A stretch of 47,137 nt of DNA from Oscillospiraceae bacterium (GCA_015066045.1 SVPD01000017.1:1-47137), one strand, 5' to 3'. Shown: positions 1 through 10,471, counted from the first letter of the stretch. Notes: generated from the sequence alone by a model not told the origin. Numbers and translations: made by a program.

Positions 1-93
1 AATCTCCTTTTGTTATTATTGCTGTTGGTAGCCGCTTTACTTTCAAAAGGAGCTTTTCTTTATTCTACTGAACGCTAAAGCTTTTTTTGAACT

Positions 94-114
94 CCCCGGC
101 ACAGCCGGGGGTTT
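94..114 (+). terminator. Rho-independent terminator of an upstream gene outside the window
   Basis: A 7-bp GC stem CCCCGGC/GCCGGGG with a 3-nt ACA loop is followed by TTTT. Its orientation fits a plus-strand gene ending left of the window. Bases 1-90 show no gene I can support. Confidence 0.7.
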
Positions 115-121
115 TCGTTAA

Positions 122-165
122 CAAAAAAAAGAACTGCTCACACTGAACAGTTCTTTTGATTTTTT
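122..165. terminator. Bidirectional terminator after the GPH transporter
   Basis: The stem AAAAGAACTG/CAGTTCTTTT (127-136 and 148-157) has an A-run on the left and a T-run on the right, so it can end transcription on either strand. It lies just past the stop of the minus-strand transporter gene and also backs up the terminator at 94. Confidence 0.75.
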
Positions 166-175
166 AGTTAGAAGA

Positions 176-1762
176 TTATTTAGCGTTTGCAGCCTTTCTT
201 GCCTCGATTTCAGCGACGATTTCTCTCTGTCTCTTTTCAGTAAGAGTGTAGAAGAACATGGGAACTGCGCAGGCAAACATACTGATAACACCGGAAAGAA
301 TAAGTACGTTCCAGAGCTTGTCGGGGTTAGCAACATGGCCTGTAGCTGCATCGATACCTGCGATGCTCATAGACATAACACCGATGAATGCACCGACTGC
401 CATACCGATTTTATTGATAAGAGTCTGCATAGCGAAGCAGATACCCTCACCTCTTTCGCCGGTCTTCCACTCAAGATAATCTACGGTGTCACCGATCATA
501 GCGTAGCTCATAATATTGTTAACACCCTGAGGAATACCGAGAAGAACGAGACCTACTGCGGAAACGATAAGCTTCCAGGGAGCATCGTAGCCGACGAAAT
601 ACATAATAGCCATTACTACACCGCCGAACAGATGAACGAGAATGTAGGTGTATTTCTTCGTAAATTTCTTTGTAAGCCAGGGAACGAGAACAGAAGCAAC
701 GAGACCGCCGGGAATAACGAGAAGAGTAATTATGCCGTATAAGCCTTCGTTCTTAAGAACATACTTTGCGAAATAAAGACCGCCGGTGTAGGAGTAAACC
801 ATTCTGGCGCCGCCGAGAACACCGGAAATAACGATGAGAAGAAGCTCTTTATTCTTAAACAGGAGCTTGAGGTTGTGACTGAATGAGGGAATCTCTTCAT
901 AGTCTGCAGTGATATGCTCTTTGGTGTTTTTGAAGCCGTAGAAGAACATGGGAACTGCTGCGACAACAAATACAACTGCACAGATGAAGTATGTCCATTT
1001 GAGTGTATCGGCGTTTGCCTGAACACTGCTGTTCATAACAGTACCGATAAAGCTGCGTGCTGCTTCTTCAGCAGTTTTGCCCTGATTTGCTACCATAGTA
1101 GCAATCTGCTCTGCTTTGTCAGTCATAATGAGAGAGAGGTCAGCCTCAGTGTACTTGAACTTAGCGGTAACTGCATTAGTGATGATGGGAACGCCTACTG
1201 TTACGATACCTGCACCTACGGTACACACGAGACGTACTACTGTGAGGATGTTACCTCTGACGGTAGTGTCATTGGTAAGGCAGGTAGCAAGTCCCCAGTA
1301 AGGAACGTCAGCTACGGTGTAGGTAACGGACCAGATAACATAGAGGACAGAAATAACTGCGAATGTCCACATTGCCTTTGCTTCGTAAATGGGAAGGAAG
1401 CAAAGAATGGTGCATATAGCGATGGGAATGGCCATCCATTTGAGATAAGGGCGGCATTTACCCCACTTTGTTCTGGTTTTGTCAACGATTGAGCCCATAA
1501 TGGGATCGTTACAGGCGTCAAAAACTCTGGTGCCGAGCATAAGGAATGCTACTGCGATAGCACCGTCCATAGCACCGACCTTTACGCCCTCAGCACCGAA
1601 AAGAAGTGCGTCAGTCATAAAAACAGTAAGGTAGGAGCCGATGATGGTGCAGATAAAGTTCTGACCGAAGCCGGCTACACCGTAGGCAACTGCTTCTCTG
1701 GGCTGAACACCTTTACCGGGTGTGGTTCCGAACAGTTTGTGTAAAAATTCATTTACTTTCAT
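176..1762 (-). CDS. MFS sugar:cation symporter, GPH (MelB-like) family
   Basis: A 528-aa polytopic membrane protein of the glycoside-pentoside-hexuronide:cation symporter family (MFS_2). The family signature is clear after the second predicted helix: DPIMGSIVDKTRTKWGK (Asp, Gly, Asp-[KR]-Thr, Gly-[KR] pattern), and about twelve hydrophobic helices follow. A loop of about 60 residues in the middle (around residues 220-285) is longer than I would expect for MelB. Members import glycosides or oligosaccharides with Na+ or H+; the substrate cannot be read from sequence. An in-frame extension upstream is possible, but ATG 1762 is preceded by GGAAA and gives the usual N-terminus. The gene stands alone, without a glycosidase beside it, and has a promoter with an operator-like palindrome (1800-1860), so it is probably substrate-regulated. 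Confidence 0.9.
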   Translation of the reverse strand: MKVNEFLHKLFGTTPGKGVQPREAVAYGVAGFGQNFICTIIGSYLTVFMTDALLFGAEGVKVGAMDGAIAVAFLMLGTRVFDACNDPIMGSIVDKTRTKWGKCRPYLKWMAIPIAICTILCFLPIYEAKAMWTFAVISVLYVIWSVTYTVADVPYWGLATCLTNDTTVRGNILTVVRLVCTVGAGIVTVGVPIITNAVTAKFKYTEADLSLIMTDKAEQIATMVANQGKTAEEAARSFIGTVMNSSVQANADTLKWTYFICAVVFVVAAVPMFFYGFKNTKEHITADYEEIPSFSHNLKLLFKNKELLLIVISGVLGGARMVYSYTGGLYFAKYVLKNEGLYGIITLLVIPGGLVASVLVPWLTKKFTKKYTYILVHLFGGVVMAIMYFVGYDAPWKLIVSAVGLVLLGIPQGVNNIMSYAMIGDTVDYLEWKTGERGEGICFAMQTLINKIGMAVGAFIGVMSMSIAGIDAATGHVANPDKLWNVLILSGVISMFACAVPMFFYTLTEKRQREIVAEIEARKAANAK

Positions 1763-1799
1763 ATTTTCCTTTTTCCTTTCATTATGTATATTTTTACTA

Positions 1800-1860
1800 A
1801 AATACACAAATCGTGTGCATTTAACTTGACGATTATAACACAAATAAAAAGTAAAGGCAA
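1800..1860 (-). promoter_or_regulatory. Promoter plus operator-like palindrome for the GPH transporter
   Basis: On the minus strand, -35 TTGCCT (1855-1860) and -10 TATAAT (1832-1837) are 17 bp apart. Just downstream of the expected start lies an imperfect 23-bp palindrome (1800-1822), half-sites AAATGCACA and TGTGTATTT. A repressor there would block early elongation. The -35 overlaps the left arm of the uvrA terminator. Confidence 0.6.
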
Positions 1861-1882
1861 GTTAAATAAGACCGCCTTTACT
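1850..1882 (-). terminator. Terminator of the uvrBA operon
   Basis: Stem AGTAAAGGC/GCCTTTACT (1850-1858 with 1874-1882), followed on the minus strand by TTTTT, 12 bp after the uvrA stop. Confidence 0.7.
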
Positions 1883-1894
1883 CTTATTAACAAT

Positions 1895-4726
1895 TTATTT
1901 AAAATATCTTTTGAGGTATTGACCTGTGTAGGAGCTTTCATTCTCCGCTATTTCCTCGGGAGTACCCGTCGCAACTACCGTTCCTCCCCCGTCTCCGCCC
2001 TCAGGTCCGAGGTCTATTACATAATCGGCAGATTTGATTACATCCAGATTATGCTCGATAACTATAACACTGTTTCCCTTGTCAACCAAGGTCTGCAGCA
2101 CATTTATGAGTCTGTGGACATCGGCAGTGTGAAGACCTGTGGTAGGCTCGTCGAGAATATATACGGTTTTACCCGTAGACGGTCTGGCAAGCTCAGTGGA
2201 AAGCTTTACTCTCTGCGCTTCACCGCCCGAAAGAGTAGTGGCGGGCTGACCGATTTTCACATAGCCTAAGCCTACATCATAAAGCGTTTTAAGCTTTTTA
2301 TGAATTTTGGGTATGTTTTCGAAAAATATCATACCCTCCTCAATGGTCATTTCAAGCACATCATAAATGGTTTTGCCTTTATATCTTACGTTAAGCGTTT
2401 CAGTGTTATATCTTTTACCCTTACACACCTCGCAGGGAACATAAACGTCAGCGAGAAAGTGCATTTCAATTTTGACTATTCCGTCGCCCTCGCAGGCCTC
2501 GCAGCGACCGCCCTTGGTATTGAACGAAAATCTGCCTGCAGTGTATCCCTTTGCTTTCGCATCCGTAGTGGCGGCGAAAAGCTCACGGATATCGGTAAAC
2601 ACGCCCGTATATGTGGCGGGATTTGAGCGGGGCGTTCTGCCTATGGGAGACTGGTCGATATTTATAACCTTGTCTAAATTTTCGATACCCTGCATCTTTC
2701 TGAATTTTCCCGCAATAAGCTTGGCACCGTTCAGCTCGTTTGAAAGATGCTTATTAAGTATTTCATTTATCAGTGAGGATTTACCCGAGCCGGACACACC
2801 CGTCACCGCTACAAGCTCACCGAGAGGAATTTCTACATCGATATTTTTCAGATTATTCTGAGCCGCACCGAAAATTTTAAGGAGCTTTCCGTTTCCCCCT
2901 CTTCTTTCCTGCGGGATAGGAATGAATTTTCTTCCGCTGAGATATTGCCCCGTAACGGACTGCTCGCAGGCAAGAATATCCCCGACCGTGCCTGCCGCTA
3001 CGATGTTTCCGCCGTGAATACCTGCTCCGGGGCCCACATCAACCACATAATCAGCCTCGAGCATAGTGTCCTCGTCGTGCTCAACCACAATCAGAGTATT
3101 TCCGATGTCACGCAGATGCTTAAGTGTGCCGATAAGCTTACCGTTGTCACGCTGATGAAGACCGATGCTCGGTTCGTCGAGAATATAAAGCACTCCCACC
3201 AGAGAAGAGCCTATCTGTGTAGCGAGTCTGATTCTCTGACTTTCACCGCCGGAAAGAGAGCCCGACTGACGTGCCAGAGTGAGATAATTGAGACCTACAC
3301 TGTTCAGAAATGAAAGTCTCTCGGTAATCTCTTTTATAATAAGATTTGCGATAGTCATTTCACGTTCGGTCAGCTTTTCGGGCAGAGTTTTGATAAATCC
3401 GAGAGAATCTGCCACCGACATGGAGCATACCTCGAAAATATTTTTGCCGTCAACGGTAACACTGAGTGCTTCCCTGCTGAGCCTGGCACCGTTACATTCC
3501 TTACATTCGGTCACGGTCATCAGTGCCTCGATTTCTTTTTTGGAGGCCTCTGAGGCAGAGTCAGTATATCTGCGCTGAAGATTATTTAAAACACCCTCAA
3601 ATTCAGCGAGATATGTGCCGCTGCCGTAGCTGGTGGTTCTTTCCATTTTAAGCTTTTCACCCTTAGTACCGTACAGAAGAGCATCGAAAGCCTCGGGAGA
3701 GATATCTTCGATAGGTGTATCAAGGTCAAAGCCGTATCTTTTACCCAGAGCAGTATAATACATACCCGAAATAGAGTTTTCGTCCCTGCACTGCCAGCCT
3801 GCGGCTTTAACGGCACCCTGTCTGATGGAAAGCTTTCTGTCCGGAATAATCATAGAGGGAGAAATCTCCATAAACACTCCGAGTCCCGAGCACTTCTTAC
3901 ACGAGCCGAAGGGACTGTTAAAGGAAAACATACGGGGAGTAATCTCACCGAAGCTTACTCCGTGCTCCGGACAGGCATAATTCAGCGAAAACATAACTTC
4001 CTCGCCGCCGATAACATCCACCAGCAAAAGCCCCTCTGCGAGCTTAGTGGCGGTTTCGATGGAGTCGGCTAATCTCGATTTGATGCTTTCTTTTACTACC
4101 AGACGGTCAACGACCACCTCAATATTATGCTTTTTATTCTTCTCTAATTTTATGCTTTCAGAAAGGTCATAGATAATCGAATCGATTCTTACACGCACGA
4201 AGCCCGATTTCCGCACTGACTCGAGCTCTTTTACATATTCACCCTTTCTGCCTCTGACTATAGGTGCCAAAAGCTGAATTTTAGTGCCCTCGGGGTAGGT
4301 TAAAATTTTATCGACGATCTGATCAACTGTCTGCTGCCTGATTTCCTTGCCGCACACGGTGCAGTGAGGTATACCTATTCTCGCATAAAGCAGACGGAGA
4401 TAATCGTAAATTTCGGTAATGGTGCCCACCGTGGAGCGCGGATTTTTTGATGTGGTTTTCTGGTCGATGGATATGGCGGGAGAAAGCCCCTCGATGTAAT
4501 CCACATCGGGCTTATCCATCTGTCCGAGAAACTGTCTGGCATAGGATGAAAGAGACTCGACATATCTTCTTTGTCCCTCTGCATAAATAGTATCAAAGGC
4601 AAGAGAGGATTTACCCGAGCCGGAAAGCCCCGTAAAAACTATGAACTTATCTCTGGGGAGAGTCAGATCGACGTTTTTAAGATTATGCTCTCTCGCCCCT
4701 TTTATGGTGATGTATTTCTGTGACAT
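1895..4726 (-). CDS. uvrA: Excinuclease ABC subunit A
   Basis: A 943-aa UvrA, the normal full length. It is the damage-sensing ATPase of nucleotide excision repair, which loads UvrB onto lesions. Both ABC modules are complete: Walker [10 protein letters not shown] near residue 35 and GVSGSGKSS near 645, and signature motifs LSGGESQR and LSGGEAQR. Zinc-site cysteine clusters are present (CTVCG, CPEHG followed by CKKC, and CEACEGDG with CEVCKGK in the second module). ATG 4726 is the family start ([18 protein letters not shown]). It lies 9 bp after uvrB and is evidently cotranscribed with it. I saw no LexA-type box in front of the operon. Confidence 0.99.
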   Translation of the reverse strand: MSQKYITIKGAREHNLKNVDLTLPRDKFIVFTGLSGSGKSSLAFDTIYAEGQRRYVESLSSYARQFLGQMDKPDVDYIEGLSPAISIDQKTTSKNPRSTVGTITEIYDYLRLLYARIGIPHCTVCGKEIRQQTVDQIVDKILTYPEGTKIQLLAPIVRGRKGEYVKELESVRKSGFVRVRIDSIIYDLSESIKLEKNKKHNIEVVVDRLVVKESIKSRLADSIETATKLAEGLLLVDVIGGEEVMFSLNYACPEHGVSFGEITPRMFSFNSPFGSCKKCSGLGVFMEISPSMIIPDRKLSIRQGAVKAAGWQCRDENSISGMYYTALGKRYGFDLDTPIEDISPEAFDALLYGTKGEKLKMERTTSYGSGTYLAEFEGVLNNLQRRYTDSASEASKKEIEALMTVTECKECNGARLSREALSVTVDGKNIFEVCSMSVADSLGFIKTLPEKLTEREMTIANLIIKEITERLSFLNSVGLNYLTLARQSGSLSGGESQRIRLATQIGSSLVGVLYILDEPSIGLHQRDNGKLIGTLKHLRDIGNTLIVVEHDEDTMLEADYVVDVGPGAGIHGGNIVAAGTVGDILACEQSVTGQYLSGRKFIPIPQERRGGNGKLLKIFGAAQNNLKNIDVEIPLGELVAVTGVSGSGKSSLINEILNKHLSNELNGAKLIAGKFRKMQGIENLDKVINIDQSPIGRTPRSNPATYTGVFTDIRELFAATTDAKAKGYTAGRFSFNTKGGRCEACEGDGIVKIEMHFLADVYVPCEVCKGKRYNTETLNVRYKGKTIYDVLEMTIEEGMIFFENIPKIHKKLKTLYDVGLGYVKIGQPATTLSGGEAQRVKLSTELARPSTGKTVYILDEPTTGLHTADVHRLINVLQTLVDKGNSVIVIEHNLDVIKSADYVIDLGPEGGDGGGTVVATGTPEEIAENESSYTGQYLKRYFK

Positions 4727-4735
4727 AATTACCTC

Positions 4736-6700
4736 TTATTTCATCATGCTTTTTAATTTTTCTATCTTGTCACGAAGGAATGCTGCGTGCTCAAATTCGA
4801 GAAGCTTTGCCGCCTCCTTCATCTCAGCGGTAAGCTGTCTGATAACCTTGTCCTTTTCGTTTCTCGGAAGCTTCTTAAAGGTCTTGTCGTTATCGAGCTT
4901 CTTTTCTGAAATTTCGATAATATCACGCACCTGCTTGACGATAGTTCGGGGCACAATGCCGTTATCGATGTTATACTGATTCTGTATTTCACGTCTTCTT
5001 TTGGTTTCATTTATGGCATAGCTCATTGACGGTGTTATCCTGTCGGCATACATAATAACCTCACCGTTTGCGTTACGTGCCGCTCTGCCGATAGTCTGTA
5101 CCAAGGATGTCTCCGAGCGTAAAAAGCCTTCCTTGTCAGCATCGAGAATAACCACCAGAGACACCTCGGGTATGTCAAGACCTTCTCTGAGAAGGTTAAT
5201 GCCTATAAGCACATCAAACTCTCCGAGACGGAGGTCTCTGATAATCTCCATTCTTTCTATGGTGTCCACATCATAGTGCATATATCTGACCTTTATGCCG
5301 AAGTTTTCGAGATAATCAGTAAGAGACTCAGCCATCTTTTTGGTAAGAGTGGTGATCAGAACTCTCTCTTTACGCTGAGTACGGATGTTGATTTCGCTGA
5401 CTATGTCATCTATCTGACCGTCTGTAGGTCTAACACTGATTACGGGGTCCAGAAGTCCCGTGGGACGGATGATTTGCTCTACTATCTGACTGCTCTTTTC
5501 CTTTTCAAAGGCTCCGGGAGTGGCACTTACAAATATTTTCTGCCCGACCATATCATAAAATTCATCGAATTTCAGCGGTCTGTTATCATAGGCAGAGGGC
5601 AGACGGAAGCCGTATTCTATCAGAGATTCCTTACGTGATCTGTCACCGCCGTACATAGCACGCACCTGCGGAAGCATTACGTGTGATTCATCCACGAAAA
5701 GAAGAAAATCATCGGGAAAATAATTAAGCAAGGTAAAGGGTGCCGCTCCGGCAGGTCTGTCAGACATAATTCTGGAATAATTTTCTATTCCCTTACAGAA
5801 GCCCGTTTCCCTGAGCATTTCGAGGTCATACAGTGTTCTTTGCTTTATTCTTTCAGCCTCTAAAAGCTTTCCCGCTTTCGTAAACTCTACCACACGGTCT
5901 TCCATTTCCTGCTTTATATCATCGAGAGCTTTTTCGAGCTTGTCCGGTGCCACCACGTAATGGGAGGCAGGATAAATCGCCACGTGTGAAACATTGTTTT
6001 TAACCTCGCCCGTCAGAGGATTGATTTCAGAAATACGGTCTATTTCGTCACCGAAAAACTCCACTCTGATGGCGGTGTCGGATGTGTATACGGGGTAAAT
6101 TTCTACTACATCTCCGCGCACACGGAATTTGTTTCTGATGAAGTTTACGTCGTTTCTGTCGTACTGTATTTCTACGAGCTTTTCTATTAAATCCTCTCTG
6201 CTTTTTTCCATACCCACACGCAGAGAAATAACCATATTACGGTAATCGATGGGATTACCGAGAGTGTATATGCAGGAAACACTGGCTACTATGATTACGT
6301 CACGTCTTTCGGAAAGAGCAGATGTGGCCGAATGGCGCAGCTTATCTATTTCATCGTTTATGGCGGAGTCCTTTTCGATGTAGGTGTCCGTGGTGGGAAT
6401 GTATGCTTCGGGCTGGTAGTAGTCATAATAGGAAACGAAATATTCTACGGCATTTTCGGGAAAAAACTCTTTGAATTCGCTGCAAAGCTGACCTGCCAAT
6501 GTTTTGTTATGCGCCAGAACAAGAGTGGGCCTGTTCAGCTCAGCGATAATATTCGCCATAGTAAATGTTTTGCCCGAGCCGGTAACACCCATAAGAGTCT
6601 GCTCCTTATAGCCTTTTCTGACACCGTCTGCGAGAGCAGCTATCGCCTGCGGCTGATCGCCCGTAGGCCTGTAATCCGAAACGAGCTTGAAGCGGTCCAT
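4736..6700 (-). CDS. uvrB: Excinuclease ABC subunit B
   Basis: A 654-aa UvrB helicase-like damage-verification subunit of nucleotide excision repair. Visible motifs are Walker A GVTGSGKT near residue 38, the beta-hairpin region [12 protein letters not shown] that clamps damaged DNA, DESH, helicase motif [11 protein letters not shown] and a C-terminal UvrC-binding UVR domain ([18 protein letters not shown]). Two in-frame ATGs occur at 6706 and 6700. AAAGGGG ends right at 6707, so only ATG 6700 has normal spacing (6 nt) and I prefer it. First gene of uvrBA. Confidence 0.98.
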   Translation of the reverse strand: MDRFKLVSDYRPTGDQPQAIAALADGVRKGYKEQTLMGVTGSGKTFTMANIIAELNRPTLVLAHNKTLAGQLCSEFKEFFPENAVEYFVSYYDYYQPEAYIPTTDTYIEKDSAINDEIDKLRHSATSALSERRDVIIVASVSCIYTLGNPIDYRNMVISLRVGMEKSREDLIEKLVEIQYDRNDVNFIRNKFRVRGDVVEIYPVYTSDTAIRVEFFGDEIDRISEINPLTGEVKNNVSHVAIYPASHYVVAPDKLEKALDDIKQEMEDRVVEFTKAGKLLEAERIKQRTLYDLEMLRETGFCKGIENYSRIMSDRPAGAAPFTLLNYFPDDFLLFVDESHVMLPQVRAMYGGDRSRKESLIEYGFRLPSAYDNRPLKFDEFYDMVGQKIFVSATPGAFEKEKSSQIVEQIIRPTGLLDPVISVRPTDGQIDDIVSEINIRTQRKERVLITTLTKKMAESLTDYLENFGIKVRYMHYDVDTIERMEIIRDLRLGEFDVLIGINLLREGLDIPEVSLVVILDADKEGFLRSETSLVQTIGRAARNANGEVIMYADRITPSMSYAINETKRRREIQNQYNIDNGIVPRTIVKQVRDIIEISEKKLDNDKTFKKLPRNEKDKVIRQLTAEMKEAAKLLEFEHAAFLRDKIEKLKSMMK

Positions 6701-6733
6701 ATACATCCCCCTTTCATTGGTTTAATCTATAAT

Positions 6734-6763
6734 ATTATACTACATTCCGCATAAAAAAGTAAA
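6734..6763 (-). promoter_or_regulatory. Promoter of uvrBA
   Basis: -10 TATAAT (6734-6739) and a weak -35 TTTACT (6758-6763), 18 bp apart, on the minus strand about 35 bp before the uvrB start. Confidence 0.5.
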
Positions 6764-6814
6764 GCAATTTATATGAAAACAAAAGGATAAAAAACATTAT
6801 AATTTTTTAAGTTA

Positions 6815-6843
6815 TTGATAAAGTAGAAATAATATGATATAAT
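6815..6843 (+). promoter_or_regulatory. Promoter of pgsA
   Basis: -35 TTGATA (6815-6820), 17-bp spacer, -10 TATAAT (6838-6843), 26 bp before the pgsA start. Divergent from the uvrBA promoter. Confidence 0.75.
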
Positions 6844-6869
6844 AAAAAAAACTTGCATTGAGGTGTAAA

Positions 6870-7406
6870 ATGAATATTGCAAACAAATTAACGGTTTTCA
6901 GAGTGATTCTGGTGCCCTTTTTCGTAATCTTTATGCTTACGGATTTCACCGATTATAACAGATGGATAGCCTTCGCTATTTTCGTCATAGCCACCATTAC
7001 CGACAAATTAGACGGAACTATAGCCCATAAGTATAATATGGTCACAAATTTCGGTAAATTTATGGATCCCATCGCAGATAAGCTTCTGGTATGCTCGGCT
7101 CTCATCTGTCTTACCGCTACAGGTGAGGTTCCCGCCTGGGTAACCATACTCATCATCGGCAGAGAGTTCGCTATAAGCGGAATAAGATTGGTCGCTGCAG
7201 ATAACGACGTAGCCATTGCGGCCACATGGTGGGGTAAAAGCAAAACAATAGCTCAGATGGCAATGATAATTATAATCCTTATGAATGTACCCGCTCTGCA
7301 CATTTTAGGACAGATTGTGATGTATGTTTCCGTCGTACTGACCGTGGTTTCACTGGTGGATTACATAATCAAAAACAAAAATGTTTTAGTTTTTGAGGAT
7401 AAATAA
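6870..7406 (+). CDS. pgsA: CDP-diacylglycerol-glycerol-3-phosphate 3-phosphatidyltransferase
   Basis: A 178-aa integral membrane enzyme that makes phosphatidylglycerophosphate from CDP-diacylglycerol and glycerol-3-phosphate. The CDP-alcohol phosphotransferase motif (residues about 49-73) reads DKLDGTIAHKYN then G-x3-D-x3-D in NFGKFMDPIADK. The aspartates that bind metal are all present, but the family's DG-x2-AR reads AH, an unusual substitution at the conserved arginine. ATG 6870 has GAGG 6 nt upstream. It is followed by its own terminator, so it is probably monocistronic. Confidence 0.93.
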   Translation: MNIANKLTVFRVILVPFFVIFMLTDFTDYNRWIAFAIFVIATITDKLDGTIAHKYNMVTNFGKFMDPIADKLLVCSALICLTATGEVPAWVTILIIGREFAISGIRLVAADNDVAIAATWWGKSKTIAQMAMIIIILMNVPALHILGQIVMYVSVVLTVVSLVDYIIKNKNVLVFEDK

Positions 7407-7407
7407 C

Positions 7408-7440
7408 AAATAAAGGGCCTTCTGAGGCTCTTTATTTATT
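7408..7440 (+). terminator. pgsA terminator
   Basis: 12-bp stem AAATAAAGGGCC/GGCTCTTTATTT with one G-T pair and a TTCTGA loop, directly after the pgsA stop. Confidence 0.75.
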
Positions 7441-7447
7441 TTAAATA

Positions 7448-7477
7448 TTGACAAAAGGCAGATAATATTGTTAAAAT
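7448..7477 (+). promoter_or_regulatory. Promoter of metG-tatD
   Basis: -35 TTGACA (7448-7453) and -10 TTAAAA/TAAAAT (7471-7477) at 17-18 bp spacing, 39 bp before metG. No T-box or S-box is visible in the short leader. Confidence 0.65.
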
Positions 7478-7515
7478 ATATGTTGATACTTTATAATTTG
7501 AAAGGAAGTAATAAT

Positions 7516-9453
7516 ATGAATAAGGGTAAGTTTTATATAACAACCGCTATCGCATATACTTCGAGAAAGCCTCATATAGGCAATAGCTATGAAATCGTTC
7601 TTACCGACGCTATCGCTCGCTATAAGAGACTTCAGGGCTACGACGTGTATTTCCTCACAGGCACCGATGAGCACGGACAGAAAATCGAGGAATATGCAAA
7701 GGCTGCCGGTGTTTCACCGAAGGAATATGTGGACAAGGTAGCAGCAGAAATCAGAGACATCTGCGACACCCTCAATACAACCTACGATAAATTTATCAGA
7801 ACCACTGACGATTATCACGAAAAGGTAGTACAGAAAATCTTTAAAAAGCTTTATGAGCAGGATGATATTTATAAGAGTGAATATGAAGGCCTTTACTGCA
7901 CTCCCTGTGAGTCCTTCTGGACAGAGTCTCAGCTCGTGGACGGCAAATGCCCCGACTGCGGAAGAGAGGTAAAAAAGGCGAAAGAGGAAGCATACTTCCT
8001 GCGTCTTTCCAAATATCAGAAGCAGCTCGAGGATTACATCGAAAGCAACGATAATTTCATCTATCCCGAAAGCCGCAAAAAGGAAATGCTTAACAACTTC
8101 ATCAAGCCCGGACTTCAGGACCTCTGTGTTTCCAGAACCTCCTTCAAATGGGGTATTCCCGTTTCCTTCGATGACAACCACGTAATTTATGTGTGGATTG
8201 ACGCTCTTTCAAACTATATCACCGCATTAGGCTACGATCCCGACGGCTCCGGTGAGCTTTACAAAAAATACTGGCCCGCTGATGTTCACATTATCGGTAA
8301 GGATATCGTGCGCTTCCACACCATCTACTGGCCCATTATGCTTATGGCATTAGGTGAGGAGCTTCCCAAGCAGGTTTACGGCCATCCCTGGCTTCTTTTC
8401 GGAGAGGACAAAATGTCAAAATCAAAGGGTAATGTAATTTATGCTGACGAGCTGGCAAAGCTTATCGGTGTCGATGCCGTAAGATATTATCTTTTATCCG
8501 AAATGCCTCACGCAAATGACGGCTCTATCTCCTATAGCACTATTATCGAGCGCTTCAATTCCGATCTTGCAAACACACTCGGTAATCTCGTAAACAGAAC
8601 CGTCGCTATGACAAACAAATACTTCGCAGGAACAGTTATGGCTCCCGTCTGCGGTGATGCCACAGACGAAGAGCTTAAGACCTTCGCACTCGAAACAGTA
8701 AAAACTGTAGAAGCAAAGATGGAAACCTACCACATCGCCGATGCGGTAGAGGCTATTATGAATCTGGCAAAGCGCTGCAACAAATACATCGACGAGACCG
8801 CTCCCTGGACTCTTGCCAAAGACGAAGCAAACAAGGAAAGACTCGGAACCGTTCTTTATAATCTTCTCGAGGGCATCAGATTTATCTCCGTTCTCCTTTC
8901 ATCCTTTATGCCCGAAACTGCCAAGGCTATCAACGCTCAGATTAACTGCGATATCGACACCTACGACAGTCTTTCAGCCTTCGGTGCTCTTAAATCCGGT
9001 AAAACCGTAGGCACCGCCACTCCCCTCTTTGCACGTATAGATGCAGAAAAGATGATGGAGGAAATCAAGGCTCAGCAGGAGGCTGCACAGGCCTCTGAAA
9101 AGAAATTCAACGAAATCGAAGGTATCGCTCAGATCGGAATCGACGATTTCGCCAAGATTGACCTCAGAGTAGCCAAAATAACCGACTGTGAGCCTGTTAA
9201 AAGAGCGAAGAAGCTGCTTAAGCTCACACTCGATGACGGTACAGGCACTCCCAGAACCGTCGCATCAGGCATCGCAAAATGGTACAAGCCCGAGGACCTT
9301 ATCGGTAAGAGTATCATCGTTGTCTCCAACCTCAAGCCTGCCGTCCTCTGCGGTGTGGAAAGTCAGGGTATGATTTTAGCCGCCGACTGCAGTGAGGACG
9401 ACGTAAAGGTTATCTTCGTAGACGGCATTCCCGAAGGCTCAAAGGTGAGATAA
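7516..9453 (+). CDS. metG: Methionyl-tRNA synthetase with C-terminal tRNA-binding domain
   Basis: A 645-aa class I synthetase that charges tRNA-Met. The HIGH motif appears as KPHIGNSYE (HIGN variant). TGTDEHGQK, the zinc-knuckle cysteines CTPC/CPDC and the KMSKS loop (KMSKSKGNV) follow in order. The last 110 residues form an OB-fold tRNA-binding domain (GIDDFAKIDLRVAKI). ATG 7516 has AAAGGAAG upstream; longer in-frame starts lack a ribosome site. Its stop overlaps the tatD start by 1 nt (TAATG). Confidence 0.97.
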   Translation: MNKGKFYITTAIAYTSRKPHIGNSYEIVLTDAIARYKRLQGYDVYFLTGTDEHGQKIEEYAKAAGVSPKEYVDKVAAEIRDICDTLNTTYDKFIRTTDDYHEKVVQKIFKKLYEQDDIYKSEYEGLYCTPCESFWTESQLVDGKCPDCGREVKKAKEEAYFLRLSKYQKQLEDYIESNDNFIYPESRKKEMLNNFIKPGLQDLCVSRTSFKWGIPVSFDDNHVIYVWIDALSNYITALGYDPDGSGELYKKYWPADVHIIGKDIVRFHTIYWPIMLMALGEELPKQVYGHPWLLFGEDKMSKSKGNVIYADELAKLIGVDAVRYYLLSEMPHANDGSISYSTIIERFNSDLANTLGNLVNRTVAMTNKYFAGTVMAPVCGDATDEELKTFALETVKTVEAKMETYHIADAVEAIMNLAKRCNKYIDETAPWTLAKDEANKERLGTVLYNLLEGIRFISVLLSSFMPETAKAINAQINCDIDTYDSLSAFGALKSGKTVGTATPLFARIDAEKMMEEIKAQQEAAQASEKKFNEIEGIAQIGIDDFAKIDLRVAKITDCEPVKRAKKLLKLTLDDGTGTPRTVASGIAKWYKPEDLIGKSIIVVSNLKPAVLCGVESQGMILAADCSEDDVKVIFVDGIPEGSKVR

Positions 9454-10217
9454 TGTACAGAAATATTTTTGACACACACGCCCATTATGATGACCGGCGC
9501 TTTGATGAAGACAGAGCTGAGCTTCTGTCTTCTCTTTTCGGTGGCTCGGTCAGCGGAATTATAAACTGCGGCTGCGACCTCAAATCCTCACTCGAGACTG
9601 TCGCTCTTACGGAAAAATACCCTAATCTTTACGGTGCAGTGGGTGTTCACCCCCACGAGGCCGAGGAAACCACTCAAGAGGACCTCGAAAAAATCAAAGA
9701 GCTTTATAAAAAAGAAAAAATCGTCGCAGTGGGTGAAATCGGGCTCGATTATTTTTATGACTTTTCACCGAGAGAAAAGCAGATTGAAATTTTCCGCAGG
9801 CAGCTTGTAACCGCTAATGAGCTTAATCTTCCCGTTATCATACACGACAGAGATGCTCACGAGGACACTCTGACCATCTTAAAGGAGCTTAAGCCTAAGG
9901 GCGTGGTTCACTGCTTTTCGGGCAGTGCCGAAATGGCCCGTGAAATTCTGAAGCTCGGTCTTTACATCGGTATCGGCGGTGCAGTCACCTTTAAAAACGC
10001 CAGAAAGCCTGTAGAGGTGGTTGAGATGCTCCCCCTCGACAGACTTCTGCTGGAAACTGATGCACCCTATATGACTCCCGTACCCTTCCGAGGCAAAAGA
10101 TGCGATTCCTCGCATATAGCTTACACTGCCGAAAAAATAGCAGAAATCAAAGGAATGGATGTGCAGGAATTAATCGATAAGTGCGCTGAAAATGCTAAAG
10201 CATTGTTCGGCATTTAA
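9453..10217 (+). CDS. tatD: TatD-family metal-dependent deoxyribonuclease
   Basis: A 254-aa TIM-barrel hydrolase. Metal ligands are all visible: DTHAHYD at the N-terminus, the Glu in VGEIGLDY, His in IIHDRDAHED, His in VHCFSGS and Asp in LLETDAPY. Family members act as 3'-5' DNA exonucleases in DNA quality control. The metG-tatD pairing is common in Firmicutes, and the two are translationally coupled here by a 1-nt overlap. Confidence 0.95.
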   Translation: MYRNIFDTHAHYDDRRFDEDRAELLSSLFGGSVSGIINCGCDLKSSLETVALTEKYPNLYGAVGVHPHEAEETTQEDLEKIKELYKKEKIVAVGEIGLDYFYDFSPREKQIEIFRRQLVTANELNLPVIIHDRDAHEDTLTILKELKPKGVVHCFSGSAEMAREILKLGLYIGIGGAVTFKNARKPVEVVEMLPLDRLLLETDAPYMTPVPFRGKRCDSSHIAYTAEKIAEIKGMDVQELIDKCAENAKALFGI

Positions 10218-10464
10218 AGAAAAGGAATGTAAACGCAGATATTATGAAGATAGTAATATTTATCTGACTGTTTATTTAGATAACGGTGAATATTACTGTG
10301 CGTGCTACACTACCTCCCGTGACATTTACGCACTCGAAGAAATCACAAAGCTTCTGAAGGACAAGGAAAAAACCGTCAATTCACATGATTTACAGGATTT
10401 CATCGGCAAACACGATTTCTCCGATGAGGAGCTGAAGGTAATATTCAGACTTTTTGAAAAATAA
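10192..10464 (+). CDS. Small protein of unknown function downstream of tatD
   Basis: A 90-aa soluble, charged protein that I do not recognise. It begins inside the tatD 3' end (26-nt overlap in another frame). The ribosome site is weak (GCTGAAA), so the start is uncertain. The body from about residue 20 reads like a beta-strand pair (IYLTVYLDNGEYYCACYTT) followed by helical acidic/lysine-rich segments. Coding character and position at the end of metG-tatD support a real gene. Nothing in the sequence gives a function. Confidence 0.55.
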   Translation: MLKHCSAFKEKECKRRYYEDSNIYLTVYLDNGEYYCACYTTSRDIYALEEITKLLKDKEKTVNSHDLQDFIGKHDFSDEELKVIFRLFEK

Positions 10465-10471
10465 AACATTT

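Noticed and set aside
914-1492. 192-aa plus-strand frame inside the symporter gene
   Set aside because: Shadow of the opposite strand; cysteine-rich nonsense composition and no start signal.
9188-9373. Frameshift or second gene within metG
   Set aside because: The metG frame is intact to its C-terminal tRNA-binding domain; the alternative frame is a shadow.
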